Of a stretch of DNA of 64,000 bases, positions 35,748 through 44,736 are shown piece by piece. Source of the stretch: Blautia hansenii (lineage in GTDB: Bacteria; Bacillota; Clostridia; Lachnospirales; Lachnospiraceae). The position numbers and the translations under genes were made by a program. The notes beneath the pieces are model-generated. The model had not been told where the DNA came from, searched no databases, and worked only from the letters and a program-made list of their open reading frames with translations. The stretch covers positions 215,073-279,072 of the forward strand of contig NZ_JAAITA010000002.1 in assembly GCF_013304445.1 (NCBI RefSeq), read 5' to 3'. Each line of letters starts with the position of its first letter. The stretch's first letter is position 1.

Positions 35748-36728
35748 CTACTTACTGCTGAACTTCACCAGCAAAAGTTCCACGCTCATACTGTCCGTCA
35801 TATACCCTGTCTTAACCTTTGTTTCCGTACTGACACATTCCTCCACTGCACTTCGCAAATCTTCTTCACTGTATTTTCGCGCATAAGTCATATAATTGCG
35901 TACTACGAAAGGCTGCAATCCGGCTTTTTTCCCTATCTGCCCCTGGTCATATCCTTCTTTCACCAGTTCTTTCACCTGCAGAATCAGATTAAATTGCCGG
36001 GCCAGAAGAAAGAGAATTCTCATAGGCGGCTCTTTTAAAGCCAGCAAATCATAATATAAATCCAAAGCTTTCTTTTGATTTTTGTCCGTAACCGCCCGGA
36101 GCATATCAAAAATATGGTTGGTAATCTGTGTGGTACAAACCGCCTCAATGTCGGCTTTTGTAATCACATCTCGTCCCATGGTATAACAGAGCAACTTTTC
36201 TAACTCTCTTTCTATATTCCCCATATCCGTGCCTGTCTTCTGCAGAAACAACTCCATATCTCTCTGGGTAATCTGTTTTCCCTCTTTTTTCATCATTCCC
36301 AGTACCCAGCGCATGAGAGTATTGCTGTCCTGAGTGGTAAATTCCACCACTCTTCCCTGCTTTTTCACCGCTTTATACATGCGGCTTCTCTTATCCACTT
36401 CGCTCTCCACGAAAATCATACAGAGATAGTCCGGCAATTCTCCCAGATACTCTGGCAAGCCCTGGCACTGATTTTTAAAAAACCCCGTATCTTCCAGAAG
36501 AAGCACCCTCCTGTCCGAAAAAAAAGGCATCGTGTCCGCCAGACTTATGACTTCTCCCGGTTCCGTCTTTCTTCCCTCAAAATAGGCAAAATTCATAGTA
36601 TCTCCATCCGGCAGGAGTGCTTGCTGCATCTTTTTCTTATACTGCTGTTTCAGATAATCCTCTTCTCCACAAAATAAATACACATGCTTAAAATCCTGAT
36701 TTTTGATATCTTCCTGTAAACTTTTCAT
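35748..36728 (-). CDS. holA: DNA polymerase III delta subunit (clamp-loader)
   Basis: A 326-residue subunit of the clamp loader that opens the beta sliding clamp. N-terminal KHVYLFCGEEDYLKQQYKKK matches the HolA family; the middle has GNIERELEKLLCYT and the C-terminal domain KAGLQPFVVRNYMTYARKY. ATG 36728 has GAGGAG 6 nt upstream and is preferred to a TTG 24 nt earlier. It converges with rpsT, which is usually adjacent in Firmicutes. It follows comEC with its own weak promoter overlapping the comEC stop. Confidence 0.94.
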   Translation of the reverse strand: MKSLQEDIKNQDFKHVYLFCGEEDYLKQQYKKKMQQALLPDGDTMNFAYFEGRKTEPGEVISLADTMPFFSDRRVLLLEDTGFFKNQCQGLPEYLGELPDYLCMIFVESEVDKRSRMYKAVKKQGRVVEFTTQDSNTLMRWVLGMMKKEGKQITQRDMELFLQKTGTDMGNIERELEKLLCYTMGRDVITKADIEAVCTTQITNHIFDMLRAVTDKNQKKALDLYYDLLALKEPPMRILFLLARQFNLILQVKELVKEGYDQGQIGKKAGLQPFVVRNYMTYARKYSEEDLRSAVEECVSTETKVKTGYMTDSMSVELLLVKFSSK

Positions 36729-36787
36729 TACATTCTCCTCTATTTTCGCCAAACGGACACTCCCATTGTTCCCGCTCGCTAACGCTC

Positions 36788-36816
36788 ATTATATCATGAA
36801 TCCCCGGTTCTGTAAC
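36788..36816 (-). promoter_or_regulatory. Probable holA promoter
   Basis: On the minus strand a perfect TATAAT (36793-36788) is preceded at 17 nt by a weak GTTACA (36816-36811). The site overlaps the comEC stop codon, so holA may also receive read-through. Confidence 0.45.
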
Positions 36817-39016
36817 AGGAAATCTTGATTTTCTCCTTTTTCACCTGCAAACGCACAGCGCCGCACTCTGCCGTATTATAAATTTTTCCGGTATATCTTT
36901 TCAGTCTTTCCACCAATTCCTTATGAGGATGTCCATAGCGGTTTCCCGCCCCGCAGGAAATAATAGCAATTTCCGGCTGAACTTCCTGCAAAAACACTTC
37001 CGGAGTGGAATTTTTCGAGCCATGATGAGCCACTTTTAACACCTGGCAGTTTCCGGTTTCCTTGAAAAGACTTTCTTCTCCCCTCTCCTGCGTATCTCCG
37101 GTAAACAGGAGTACAAACTTCTCTTTTTGAAATTTCCACACCTGTGAGGCCTCGTTGCTTTCCCATTCTTCCCAATTTTCTCCTGAAGGGGACAGACAAT
37201 CCATCTCCATTTTGTCCTCCTGCAGTTTTGTCCCTTTTTCCGCATAAATAATTTCGCACCCGGCTGCCTTCCCCAATTTTTCCAGTTCCAGCCTCTGCTC
37301 TTCAGTTTCCCTGCATGCAGACAGAAAGAGCCGTTCTACCCTTACCATGGTTTCGCCTTTTGCTATAGTTTCCAATAATTCCTGAATACCATTTATATGA
37401 TCCGCATCCATATGGGAAACAAAAACACCCTTTATCCGAGAAATTCCGGAGGCTTTCAGAAACGGAAGAATCCGGTATTTCCCCACTCCGGACACACTGC
37501 TGCTGCCCCCGTCCACCAGATATCCGCTTCTTATGCCCGTCTGAATACAGGCACAGTCTCCCTGTCCCACATCCAAAAAAGTCACCTCTACTGCATTTTG
37601 AGGGAGCCGCACAAGTAACACGGTCATGGCTCCTGCCAAAAGTAAGCTGAAATGAAGTCCCCTTTTTCTCAGCCAGAGTACCAGAACCAGTAAAACATAA
37701 TACAGGGCACATTTCCACAGCTTTGGCTGGCCGGTTATCCACAAAGCCCCCGGAAGTCCGGCTGTAATCTTCCCTGTCTGCAGATACAGTTCCAAAATTC
37801 CTGCTGCGGGAAAGGCTGCAATTTTTCCCAAAACCGGAAACCAGACTCCCAAAACACAGCCTAAAATCCCCGAAGCCAGTAAAATGCCCGCTGTAGGTAA
37901 AATCAGCAGATTCATAAAAATTCCCCATAATGGAATTTCATAGAAAAAATACATGGTGACAGGCAGCAGGACCAGCCACACGGATATCCCTGACTGTATT
38001 CCCGCTAAAATTCCATGATACAGCTTTTCTGCCCTGCTTTCTCTTCTTCTCCCCGCTTTTTTTCCGGGAAATAAGACCGGATATACCGCCCCCAGTCCCA
38101 AAATTGCTCCAAAGGACAGGAGAAAACTGCTGTCATAGAGATACAGCGGACTTTCTGCCAGAAGCAGCATAGAGGCCAGCGCCATAGCAGAAAGGAAATC
38201 GTAAGTACGCCTGACCCAAAACGCCCCCATGGAAACTGCAAACATCACGACAGCCCGCAGTACAGCCGCCCCGTTCCCCGTAAGACTGCCGTAAAAAAAC
38301 ATGGCAGCCACAGTAATCCCTCCTGCGGCCTTGTAGGGAATTCTGAGTTTTCTCAGCAGCCAGAAGAACACACCGCCTATAACGGAAAGATGGGTTCCTG
38401 AAACCGACAGAATATGAGAACACCCCATAAGCTGAAATAAAAACTGCTGTTCTGTATCTATCTGCGCCTTCTCTCCTAAAAGCATGGCCTCCATAATACC
38501 CGCCTGTTCTTTTGTCATTACATGGTAAATTCCATTCTGCAGTTTCTGTTTGATTTTCTCCTGCAAACATAAAAACCTGTTTTTCTCCGGCTGTATCACC
38601 TGTATATAAGAAACTTTCTGATACCATTTTATCTTTCTGGGATAATAATAGGCCCGCTCATGAAACTGCCCTGGATTTGAAGGCAGGGGAATTTCCTGTA
38701 GTTCTCCCTGCAGCAAAACTTCACTTCCCGGTTTCGCTGTTTCTTTCATATGTTCCGTTGTAACGGTTGCTTTAATTCCATCTATGGGATATTTTTTAGA
38801 ATTTAAAATCAGATTTGCTTTTCTCAAATATAGACTTGTACTGCGGGTATGGACATCCGCTCTGTATACCTCTCCTGTAACGGCTGCCTTCCCGGCAAAA
38901 GCCCCGGAAGGCAGCTCAGGCGGGGCATAGGTAAAATATTTTATCCCTGCCCCTCCCAAAAGGTACAACAGAACTGCCCAGAAAACCGCAGCCGCACATA
39001 AAGGTCGTTTACTCAT
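36794..39016 (-). CDS. comEC: ComEC/Rec2-type DNA uptake channel
   Basis: A 740-residue protein. A few N-terminal membrane segments flank an extracellular OB-like domain. The central Competence domain of about seven segments contains LLGEKAQIDTEQQFLFQLMGCSH-like family residues and ILSVSGTHLSV. The C-terminal metallo-beta-lactamase-type domain has FLDVGQGDCACI, LVDGGSS and SHMDADHINGI, and the last histidine motif HHGSKNS. ComEC conducts single-stranded DNA across the membrane and may have nuclease activity. I choose ATG 39016, an 8-nt overlap with the GerMN gene, over GTG 39037. The gene ends an operon that begins with comEA. Confidence 0.94.
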   Translation of the reverse strand: MSKRPLCAAAVFWAVLLYLLGGAGIKYFTYAPPELPSGAFAGKAAVTGEVYRADVHTRSTSLYLRKANLILNSKKYPIDGIKATVTTEHMKETAKPGSEVLLQGELQEIPLPSNPGQFHERAYYYPRKIKWYQKVSYIQVIQPEKNRFLCLQEKIKQKLQNGIYHVMTKEQAGIMEAMLLGEKAQIDTEQQFLFQLMGCSHILSVSGTHLSVIGGVFFWLLRKLRIPYKAAGGITVAAMFFYGSLTGNGAAVLRAVVMFAVSMGAFWVRRTYDFLSAMALASMLLLAESPLYLYDSSFLLSFGAILGLGAVYPVLFPGKKAGRRRESRAEKLYHGILAGIQSGISVWLVLLPVTMYFFYEIPLWGIFMNLLILPTAGILLASGILGCVLGVWFPVLGKIAAFPAAGILELYLQTGKITAGLPGALWITGQPKLWKCALYYVLLVLVLWLRKRGLHFSLLLAGAMTVLLVRLPQNAVEVTFLDVGQGDCACIQTGIRSGYLVDGGSSSVSGVGKYRILPFLKASGISRIKGVFVSHMDADHINGIQELLETIAKGETMVRVERLFLSACRETEEQRLELEKLGKAAGCEIIYAEKGTKLQEDKMEMDCLSPSGENWEEWESNEASQVWKFQKEKFVLLFTGDTQERGEESLFKETGNCQVLKVAHHGSKNSTPEVFLQEVQPEIAIISCGAGNRYGHPHKELVERLKRYTGKIYNTAECGAVRLQVKKEKIKISCYRTGDS

Positions 39017-39959
39017 GATTTTCTTCTGCCTCTTCACTGTCTATCAGGCTGTAATCCGCATGATATATCTCATCCAGCTTCATACTTTCCCGGAAAGTCA
39101 CCTTCGTTTCTCCTTCCACAGATATCTGCACGCCCCGCAGGTTACATGCATCTGTAAGGGAATTGACAATAGAATATATAGGCAGCTTTTCCTGTACATT
39201 CATAGTATCACTGAGAAAACTCTTATCCAGATTTACATAACAGATTCCCTCTGCAATGGATACACCCAGAATCTTCGTATTCGGTGACAGTGTAGGCTGC
39301 AGTTCAGAACTGTTCGGTCCCTTCAAAAGCCTCTCCACCACTTCCCTTTCAATGGGAACATTGCTGCTATAATACACAGAAACTCTTTCCTTTACCAGAT
39401 TTTCTCCGTCTTTGCTGGCAAAATAAAGATTTAAATCATTTTGTACATAAGAATTGATATTTTCCCCTTCATTTTCCACAAAAGTGGAGGCGTCCATTTT
39501 GCCGATATTCTGTCCATCTGCGTCTGTCATAGCCTCTTGCCCCTGATAAAATTCCACATAACTGACTCCGGGAATCTGGGTCAGCGCCTTGACAATTCCT
39601 GCTCTCGCCAGAATTTCTCTGGTGTTTTTCATCTTTTTATACTCTTCATTAAAGGTCAGCGTTACGGTCTGTCCCTCATAAGTACAGGTTTCTATCGTTA
39701 CTCCTTTGGGCAGCAGAGAAAGATATTCTTCATTCTCTGGCTCTTTTCCCAGCATCCCTACAATTTCATTTACCATAGCCTCCGAAGTCCGCTGGGAAGG
39801 CACATAGTCCGTTTCTTCCAAAGCAGTTTCCGTAAGGGAAAGATAATACATATGGTATTCTGTCTTACTTTCCTGCTTTTCCTCTTCTTTGCATCCGGAC
39901 AAATTCAGCAAAATTCCTGCTGTCAGAAGAAGCAAAACAGTCTTCATCATTTTTTTCAC
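39009..39959 (-). CDS. GerMN-domain lipoprotein
   Basis: A 316-residue exported lipoprotein. The signal peptide has a basic start and a lipobox LSGC at about residues 20-23, followed by a charged linker. Two GerMN (sporulation/germination) domains follow: the first includes KGVTIETCTYEGQTVTLTF, the second ISIAEGICYVNLDKSFL-like residues around 245-265 (actual text GVSIAEGICYVNLDKSF). The architecture is that of B. subtilis GerM, which takes part in sporulation and engulfment. The GTG start has GGAGGG upstream. It sits directly after the sensor kinase gene, an arrangement reminiscent of LpqB next to MtrB in Actinobacteria, so it may tune that kinase. This comparison is inference. Confidence 0.88.
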   Translation of the reverse strand: MKKMMKTVLLLLTAGILLNLSGCKEEEKQESKTEYHMYYLSLTETALEETDYVPSQRTSEAMVNEIVGMLGKEPENEEYLSLLPKGVTIETCTYEGQTVTLTFNEEYKKMKNTREILARAGIVKALTQIPGVSYVEFYQGQEAMTDADGQNIGKMDASTFVENEGENINSYVQNDLNLYFASKDGENLVKERVSVYYSSNVPIEREVVERLLKGPNSSELQPTLSPNTKILGVSIAEGICYVNLDKSFLSDTMNVQEKLPIYSIVNSLTDACNLRGVQISVEGETKVTFRESMKLDEIYHADYSLIDSEEAEENHE

Positions 39960-39971
39960 TTCATGCCCTCC

Positions 39972-41399
39972 TTATGCAATATAGTTCAGAGGAATCCTTA
40001 CAGAAAAAGTAGTCCCCTTATGTTCTTCACTCTTGACCTTAATGGCGCCCCGGTGCATGACAATGGCATTTCTTGTAATGGCCAGACCCAGTCCCGTTCC
40101 CCCTATTTCTCTGGAATGAGACTTATCCACCCGGTAGAAACGCTCAAAAATACGGTCAAGGGATTCCTGGGGAATTCCGATTCCCGAATCTGCTACAGAT
40201 ACATAAAAGTATTTGTGATCTGCATTCAAAGTCACATGTACCCAGCCGTCCTGTATGTTGTATTTAATTCCGTTTTCCACCAGATTAGTAAGTGCCAGGC
40301 TCATCTTCACCTCGTCGATTTCTGCCACAATAGGACGATAGCTTTCCAGCACCAGTTCCACATTTTTCTTGTCTGCAATGGGCTTCAGCCTCTTGAGAAT
40401 GTTTTCCATCATTTCATTGATATTCACCTTCTCAACATTCAGCTCTGAAGCCTTTTTATCCATTTTCACCAGAGACAGCAGGTCTGTAATAATCTGATTT
40501 TCTCTGTCAATTTCCACAGCAATATCCTGCATAAATTCCTGATACAGTTCCACTGGCACATTTTCCTGCCCTGCAAGCGAATCAGCCAGCACCTTAATGG
40601 ACGTCATAGGTGTTTTCAGTTCATGGGATACGTTGGCTACAAACTCCTGCCTGGAATCATCCAATACCTTCATGCGCTTCAGCATTTTATTAAACACACT
40701 GCTTATCATCTGTGTTTCCGTGTAATCCGGCACAGAAATCTCTTCATCCAGATAACCGTCTGTCAGTTCTTCAATAGCCTTTCCCACTCTGGCAAAGGGC
40801 TTCACCAGAACCTTTGACAACACAAAGCCCAGTACCACCACAAGCAGACAAATAGCCAGCATCAGCAGACTTCCCCTGTGCTCCAAAAACGCAATACTGT
40901 CCACAATCTCTCCGGTAGAGGTGCTTACCAGCATTACACCTTCAATGTGCTTGCTCTTTGGGTCCGTCAATGGAATGGTCTGTTCAATATACGAATTTTT
41001 CTTATCATAGCTGCTGGTGTCTTCTCCTTCAAAGCACTTAATAACTTCTTCGGACAGCACATATTTTCCTTCATCAATACCGTAGGTATCCTTCACAATC
41101 CTTCCGCTCTCATTGATAATCAGAATCCTGCCGTTATAGATAGTAGAAACCAGGGACAGCTCCTTATTGATTGTTTCTGACTGCTGATGTTCCAGATATC
41201 CTTCCTCCATCAACTGATTTCCCAGAATATCGCACTGGTTCTTTACATTGATTTTCCGCAGTTCCACAGCCCGGCTTTCATAACTGCGTACAATCACCCT
41301 CTCCGTGAGCAGGCAGGGCACAATACCAATAATCACCAACAAAACCATAATGCGGAATCTGAGACTTTTAAAAAATGTCAGTTTCACCTTTACTTTCAT
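39972..41399 (-). CDS. Sensor histidine kinase with extracytoplasmic domain
   Basis: A 475-residue membrane kinase. Membrane segment 1 is at about residues 17-33, an extracytoplasmic PAS/Cache-like domain at 34-172, and membrane segment 2 at 178-198. These are followed by a HAMP linker, the HisKA box ANVSHELKTPMTSIK with phospho-acceptor His259, and an HATPase domain with N-box NLVENGIKYN, G1 DSGIGIP and G2 GGTGLGLAI. The layout resembles WalK/PhoR-type kinases but without a cytoplasmic PAS. The response regulator gene is 9 nt upstream and a GerMN lipoprotein gene 12 nt downstream. The signal is unknown. Confidence 0.94.
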   Translation of the reverse strand: MKVKVKLTFFKSLRFRIMVLLVIIGIVPCLLTERVIVRSYESRAVELRKINVKNQCDILGNQLMEEGYLEHQQSETINKELSLVSTIYNGRILIINESGRIVKDTYGIDEGKYVLSEEVIKCFEGEDTSSYDKKNSYIEQTIPLTDPKSKHIEGVMLVSTSTGEIVDSIAFLEHRGSLLMLAICLLVVVLGFVLSKVLVKPFARVGKAIEELTDGYLDEEISVPDYTETQMISSVFNKMLKRMKVLDDSRQEFVANVSHELKTPMTSIKVLADSLAGQENVPVELYQEFMQDIAVEIDRENQIITDLLSLVKMDKKASELNVEKVNINEMMENILKRLKPIADKKNVELVLESYRPIVAEIDEVKMSLALTNLVENGIKYNIQDGWVHVTLNADHKYFYVSVADSGIGIPQESLDRIFERFYRVDKSHSREIGGTGLGLAITRNAIVMHRGAIKVKSEEHKGTTFSVRIPLNYIA

Positions 41400-41408
41400 C
41401 TGTTTTCC

Positions 41409-42098
41409 CTATCCCTGAAAATAATATCCGATTCCCCATTTTGTATGCACATATTTCGGGTCACTGGGAACCGCTTCAATCTTCTCTCTAAGGCGCCGGA
41501 TATGTACATCCACGGTGCGCACATCTCCCGGATACTCATAGCCCCATACCAGATTCAGCAGATTTTCGCGGCTGTATACCTTATTGGGGTTTTTTGCCAA
41601 AAGCTCCAGAACATCAAATTCCTTTGCAGTCAGATTGATTTCCCTACCTGCAATAAAGACTCTTCTGCCTTCACAATCCAGTTTTAAGTCCCCGCTAACC
41701 AGCGTTTTGCCGAAACTTTCTTTCTTTTCTTCCTTTCTGGTTCTCCTCATAATGGCTTTAATGCGGGCTTTTACCTCCAGGATATTAAAAGGCTTTGTAA
41801 TATAATCATCTGCACCGTACTCCAGCCCCAGAATCTTATCCATATCTTCTCCCTTTGCAGTAAGCATAATAATCGGCACGGAAGAAAATTCACGAATCTG
41901 CTGGCAGACCTCAAGCCCGGTCAGCTTCGGAAGCATAATATCCAGAAGAATCATATCGTAATCTCCGGTCTTTGCCTTTTCCAGGGCCTCTTCTCCATCA
42001 TAGGCACAGTCCACCTCCATGCCTTCCTGCTCCAGGCTGAATCTTATTCCTTTTACAATCAGTTTTTCATCATCTACTACCAATACTCGCTTACTCAT
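41409..42098 (-). CDS. OmpR/PhoB-family response regulator
   Basis: A 229-residue DNA-binding regulator. The receiver domain has the acidic pair in VLVVDDEKL, phospho-acceptor Asp53 (MILLDIMLP) and the conserved Lys near TKPFNILE. The C-terminal winged helix has LTAKEFDVLELLAKNPNKVYSR-like OmpR features and VDVHIRRLREKIE. It is similar in layout to WalR/PhoP regulators of cell-envelope genes, but no window promoter shows an obvious WalR direct repeat. It is preceded by comEA (10 nt) and followed by its kinase (9 nt). Confidence 0.94.
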   Translation of the reverse strand: MSKRVLVVDDEKLIVKGIRFSLEQEGMEVDCAYDGEEALEKAKTGDYDMILLDIMLPKLTGLEVCQQIREFSSVPIIMLTAKGEDMDKILGLEYGADDYITKPFNILEVKARIKAIMRRTRKEEKKESFGKTLVSGDLKLDCEGRRVFIAGREINLTAKEFDVLELLAKNPNKVYSRENLLNLVWGYEYPGDVRTVDVHIRRLREKIEAVPSDPKYVHTKWGIGYYFQG

Positions 42099-42108
42099 TT
42101 CGCTCTCC

Positions 42109-42759
42109 TTATTCTATTGTGATATAGTTCTGTATCTTTTCAAAAGTCTTTCCCTTAATACCGGGAACCTCCTGAATTTCCTCAATGCTTTGGAACTTTC
42201 CGTTTTCTTCTCTGTAGTCCGCAATGGCCTGGGCTCTCACCTGACCAATACCCGGAATTTCCTGAAGCCCGGTCACATCAGCCGTGTTAATATTCACCCT
42301 GCCGTTTCCCCCGGTACTCTGCACCGGAGAATCTGCCGTCTCTTTTTGCTGCTTTTCCTGTACAATCCCCTGTTCCTTCATCTGACTGGTTTCTTCCAAA
42401 GTATATACTTGAATTTTCTCCCCGTCAACCAGCAAAGCCGCCTGATTCAGCCATCCGGTATCGGCCTCTTTGGAAAAACCGCCTGCTGCCTTTACTGCCT
42501 CAAACACCCTGGCTTCTTTCTGCAGTTCGTAAACACCGGGACGGTTCACTGCCCCGCTTACGTCTACCCAGATAGTTTCTGCCTCCGGTTCACTCTCCTG
42601 TGAAGATTTCTCTTCCTTCCCGTCTGCCTTATCCGTCTCTTCTTTTTCTGATTTTTCCAGAGAAGGCTGCTCTATCACAACCTCTTCCTGCTTGCAGGAA
42701 GATATCCACAGGCAGCATATCAACAAAAACATTCCAAAAAGCACGCTCTTTTTCTTCAT
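42109..42759 (-). CDS. comEA: ComEA-like DNA-binding lipoprotein (SLBB + helix-hairpin-helix)
   Basis: A 216-residue secreted protein. The signal peptide ends in a lipobox-like ISSC near residue 22, followed by an acidic linker, then an SLBB-type domain (VDVSGAVNRPGVYEL...AAGGF) and two C-terminal helix-hairpin-helix motifs (NINTADVTGLQEIPGIG and IQEVPGIKGKTFEKI). ComEA captures double-stranded DNA outside the cell for ComEC. B. subtilis ComEA has a transmembrane anchor, whereas here a lipid anchor seems likely. ATG 42759 has AGAGGTG 6 nt upstream; the longer frame adds 19 residues ahead of the signal peptide. It is the first gene of the operon to comEC and has two possible promoters. Confidence 0.9.
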   Translation of the reverse strand: MKKKSVLFGMFLLICCLWISSCKQEEVVIEQPSLEKSEKEETDKADGKEEKSSQESEPEAETIWVDVSGAVNRPGVYELQKEARVFEAVKAAGGFSKEADTGWLNQAALLVDGEKIQVYTLEETSQMKEQGIVQEKQQKETADSPVQSTGGNGRVNINTADVTGLQEIPGIGQVRAQAIADYREENGKFQSIEEIQEVPGIKGKTFEKIQNYITIE

Positions 42760-42832
42760 TCTATACACCTCTGCTTTCTGCATTTCTGACGCAATCCGTC
42801 TGCAAAATGCAAACATGTGTACAGATAGTTCT

Positions 42833-42861
42833 ATTGTAACGAATTTGAAAACTCTTTACAA
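42833..42861 (-). promoter_or_regulatory. Proximal promoter of the comEA-TCS-comEC operon
   Basis: On the minus strand TTGTAA (42861-42856), 17-nt spacer, TACAAT (42838-42833). It gives a leader of about 65 nt before comEA. Confidence 0.6.
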
Positions 42862-42974
42862 TATAAAAATCGGAACTTCTTTGTAAAATAACACACTTTT
42901 GCCTTTTACAGTCTTTTATAAATATCTGGAAATCTTTGGCTGAAACGCCGAACATGATTTTGATATGTATCTGT

Positions 42975-43003
42975 AGTATAGCACTTCCCGTCTGTTCCTG
43001 CAA
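42975..43003 (-). promoter_or_regulatory. Distal promoter of the comEA-TCS-comEC operon
   Basis: On the minus strand TTGCAG (43003-42998), 17-nt spacer ending TGC, then TATACT (42980-42975): an extended -10 promoter placed directly after the terminator of the preceding gene. The intervening 110 nt to the proximal promoter are AT-rich with no convincing gene. Confidence 0.6.
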
Positions 43004-43004
43004 T

Positions 43005-43035
43005 CCAAAAAACAGCCGCAAAACCACGGCTGTTT
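43005..43035 (-). terminator. Rho-independent terminator after the DMT permease gene
   Basis: In the minus-strand RNA, ACAGCCG/CGGCUGU with an 8-nt loop is followed by UUUUUUGG. It ends the unit that contains the DMT gene, possibly the whole argCJBD run. Confidence 0.88.
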
Positions 43036-43039
43036 TTGT

Positions 43040-43474
43040 CTATTTTTCCCATTTAAAAATTATGATTCCCACAATAGCCACAGCCATGCCGATAAGCCTG
43101 CGCCACTCAAAATCCACCTTTTCCACTCCGAAAAGACCCAGAAGCTCAATCACATAAGCGACCGCAAGCTGAGCCACCACAATGAGCATAGCCGCCCGGG
43201 CAGGTCCAAGAGATGACATACTCTGAATCACCGTCACAGTAATAAAAGCGCCGATAACCCCTCCCAGCAGAAGGTATTTGTGGTCTACCCGCAAAAGTGC
43301 ACCCGCTTCCTCCCGTCCGGTAAAAAGCCAGGCACACACACAGATTAAAAAGGCTGAAATCTGTACCCAGCCTGTGGATACCCAAAGGCTGGTCTGTTTG
43401 GTCAGTTCCGTATTAAAAACTCCCTGCACGCTCATCAGCGCACCGGAAAGCAAAGCAACTAAAATGCCCCACAT
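43040..43474 (-). CDS. DMT-superfamily small permease (YdcZ/DUF606 type)
   Basis: A 144-residue protein with five hydrophobic segments. The family start MWGILVALLSGALMSVQGVFN, the middle LLLGGVIGAFITVTVIQSMSSLGPA and the final RRLIGMAVAIVGIIIFKW match the DUF606/YdcZ group. These are half-size drug/metabolite transporters that probably act as dimers. It starts 71 nt after argD with no clear terminator between. It may be co-transcribed with the arginine genes, but a role in arginine or precursor export is only a guess. The ATG has GGAGG upstream. Confidence 0.88.
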   Translation of the reverse strand: MWGILVALLSGALMSVQGVFNTELTKQTSLWVSTGWVQISAFLICVCAWLFTGREEAGALLRVDHKYLLLGGVIGAFITVTVIQSMSSLGPARAAMLIVVAQLAVAYVIELLGLFGVEKVDFEWRRLIGMAVAIVGIIIFKWEK

Positions 43475-43545
43475 GCTTGTGTTCCTCCGTTTCTTCTGTC
43501 CTGTTACATAGAATTTCCAGAGAAACCACTTTTATACCTATATCT

Positions 43546-44736
43546 TTAAAAACTCTTTTCCAGCTTTTCTATCATCTCATCAATATGTTCCCGGGTAACA
43601 ATAAGCGGCGGCACAAACCGCAGCACATGATTTCCCGCTGAAATTACAATCAGACCGTTTTCCAGCGCTTTTGAAACAATCTCTCCCACAGGCCTTCCGG
43701 CAACCTCCAGTCCCTGCATCAGACCTTTTCCACGCCGTTCACTCAAAAATTCATACTTATCCACAAGGCCATCCAGTTTTTTCTCCAAATAACCGGAAAT
43801 TTCCTGTACATGGTGCAGAATATCCTGTTTTTCAAATAAATCAAACACCTTGCTTACCGCCGCACAGGCCAGAGGATTTCCACCGTAAGTGGTTCCGTGG
43901 TCTCCCGGCTCCAAAGATTTTTCCGCGGCTTTTTCACCCAGCACAAAAGCCCCTACCGGCACACCGCAGCCCAGGGCTTTGGCGCAGGTCATAATATCCG
44001 GCTCTGTGCCGTACGCCTGCCAGGCAAACATGCTGCCCGTCCGTCCCATGCCGCACTGAATTTCATCTAAAATCAGCAGAATATCCTTTTCCTCACAGAG
44101 TTTTTTCACACCCTTTAAAAAGCCTTCCTCTGCGGGATAAATGCCGCCTTCTCCCTGGACGGTTTCCAGGATAATTGCACAGGTTTTCTCTGTCACTGCT
44201 GCTTTTACGCTGTCCAAATCATTAAAATCCGCAAATTTCACCCCTCCGATTAAAGGCTTAAAGGGTTCCTGATAATGACTGTTTCCGGTAACAGACAAAG
44301 CCCCCAGACTTCTGCCGTGGAAGGAATGACGCATGGCGATAATTTCATGGTCCGTGCTGTTATCCTTTAACCAGGCATACTTTCTGGCTGCCTTAATAGC
44401 CCCTTCTATGGCTTCTGTACCACTGTTGGTAAAAAACACCCGGCTCATACCCGACGCTTTCAAAAGTTTGTGAGCCGCCTCCGCCATAGGCGTATTGTAA
44501 TAGAGATTTGAGGTATGTATCAGCTTGTCAATCTGGATTTTTAAAGCTTCGTTGTACTCCTCATTTCCATACCCCAGGGCAAAAACCGCAATTCCCGCGC
44601 CAAAGTCCAGATACTTCTTTCCGTCCAGGTCATAAAGATACACGCCTTCTCCCTTTTCCAGCACCACGGGAAAACGATTATAAGTATGAAGGATACTGTT
44701 CTCTGCCAGTTCCATATATTCCTTACTGCACATCAT
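43546..44736 (-). CDS. argD: Acetylornithine aminotransferase
   Basis: A 396-residue PLP-dependent class III aminotransferase. It converts N-acetylglutamate semialdehyde and glutamate to N-acetylornithine and 2-oxoglutarate. The N-terminal [18 protein letters not shown], the [15 protein letters not shown] phosphate-binding area, [14 protein letters not shown], and the Schiff-base Lys in [13 protein letters not shown] are typical of ArgD. The start overlaps the argB stop by 14 nt and uses GGAGGGC as its ribosome site. A shorter start at 44715 is possible. It is the last biosynthetic gene of the argCJBD operon. Confidence 0.95.
   Translation of the reverse strand: MMCSKEYMELAENSILHTYNRFPVVLEKGEGVYLYDLDGKKYLDFGAGIAVFALGYGNEEYNEALKIQIDKLIHTSNLYYNTPMAEAAHKLLKASGMSRVFFTNSGTEAIEGAIKAARKYAWLKDNSTDHEIIAMRHSFHGRSLGALSVTGNSHYQEPFKPLIGGVKFADFNDLDSVKAAVTEKTCAIILETVQGEGGIYPAEEGFLKGVKKLCEEKDILLILDEIQCGMGRTGSMFAWQAYGTEPDIMTCAKALGCGVPVGAFVLGEKAAEKSLEPGDHGTTYGGNPLACAAVSKVFDLFEKQDILHHVQEISGYLEKKLDGLVDKYEFLSERRGKGLMQGLEVAGRPVGEIVSKALENGLIVISAGNHVLRFVPPLIVTREHIDEMIEKLEKSF

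Noticed and set aside
36767..36784. GC-rich repeat CGCTCGCTAACGCTC between comEC and holA as a terminator
   Set aside because: The two halves are not self-complementary over more than 3-4 bp and no T-run follows.
39441..40448. A 335-codon plus-strand open frame opposite the GerMN and sensor-kinase genes
   Set aside because: It crosses two confidently assigned genes on the other strand and has a low-complexity Phe/His/Ser composition with no recognisable domain.
42761..43027. An 88-codon minus-strand frame between the DMT gene terminator and comEA
   Set aside because: It overlaps the terminator and both comEA promoters, lacks a ribosome site, and its sequence shows no protein-like pattern.
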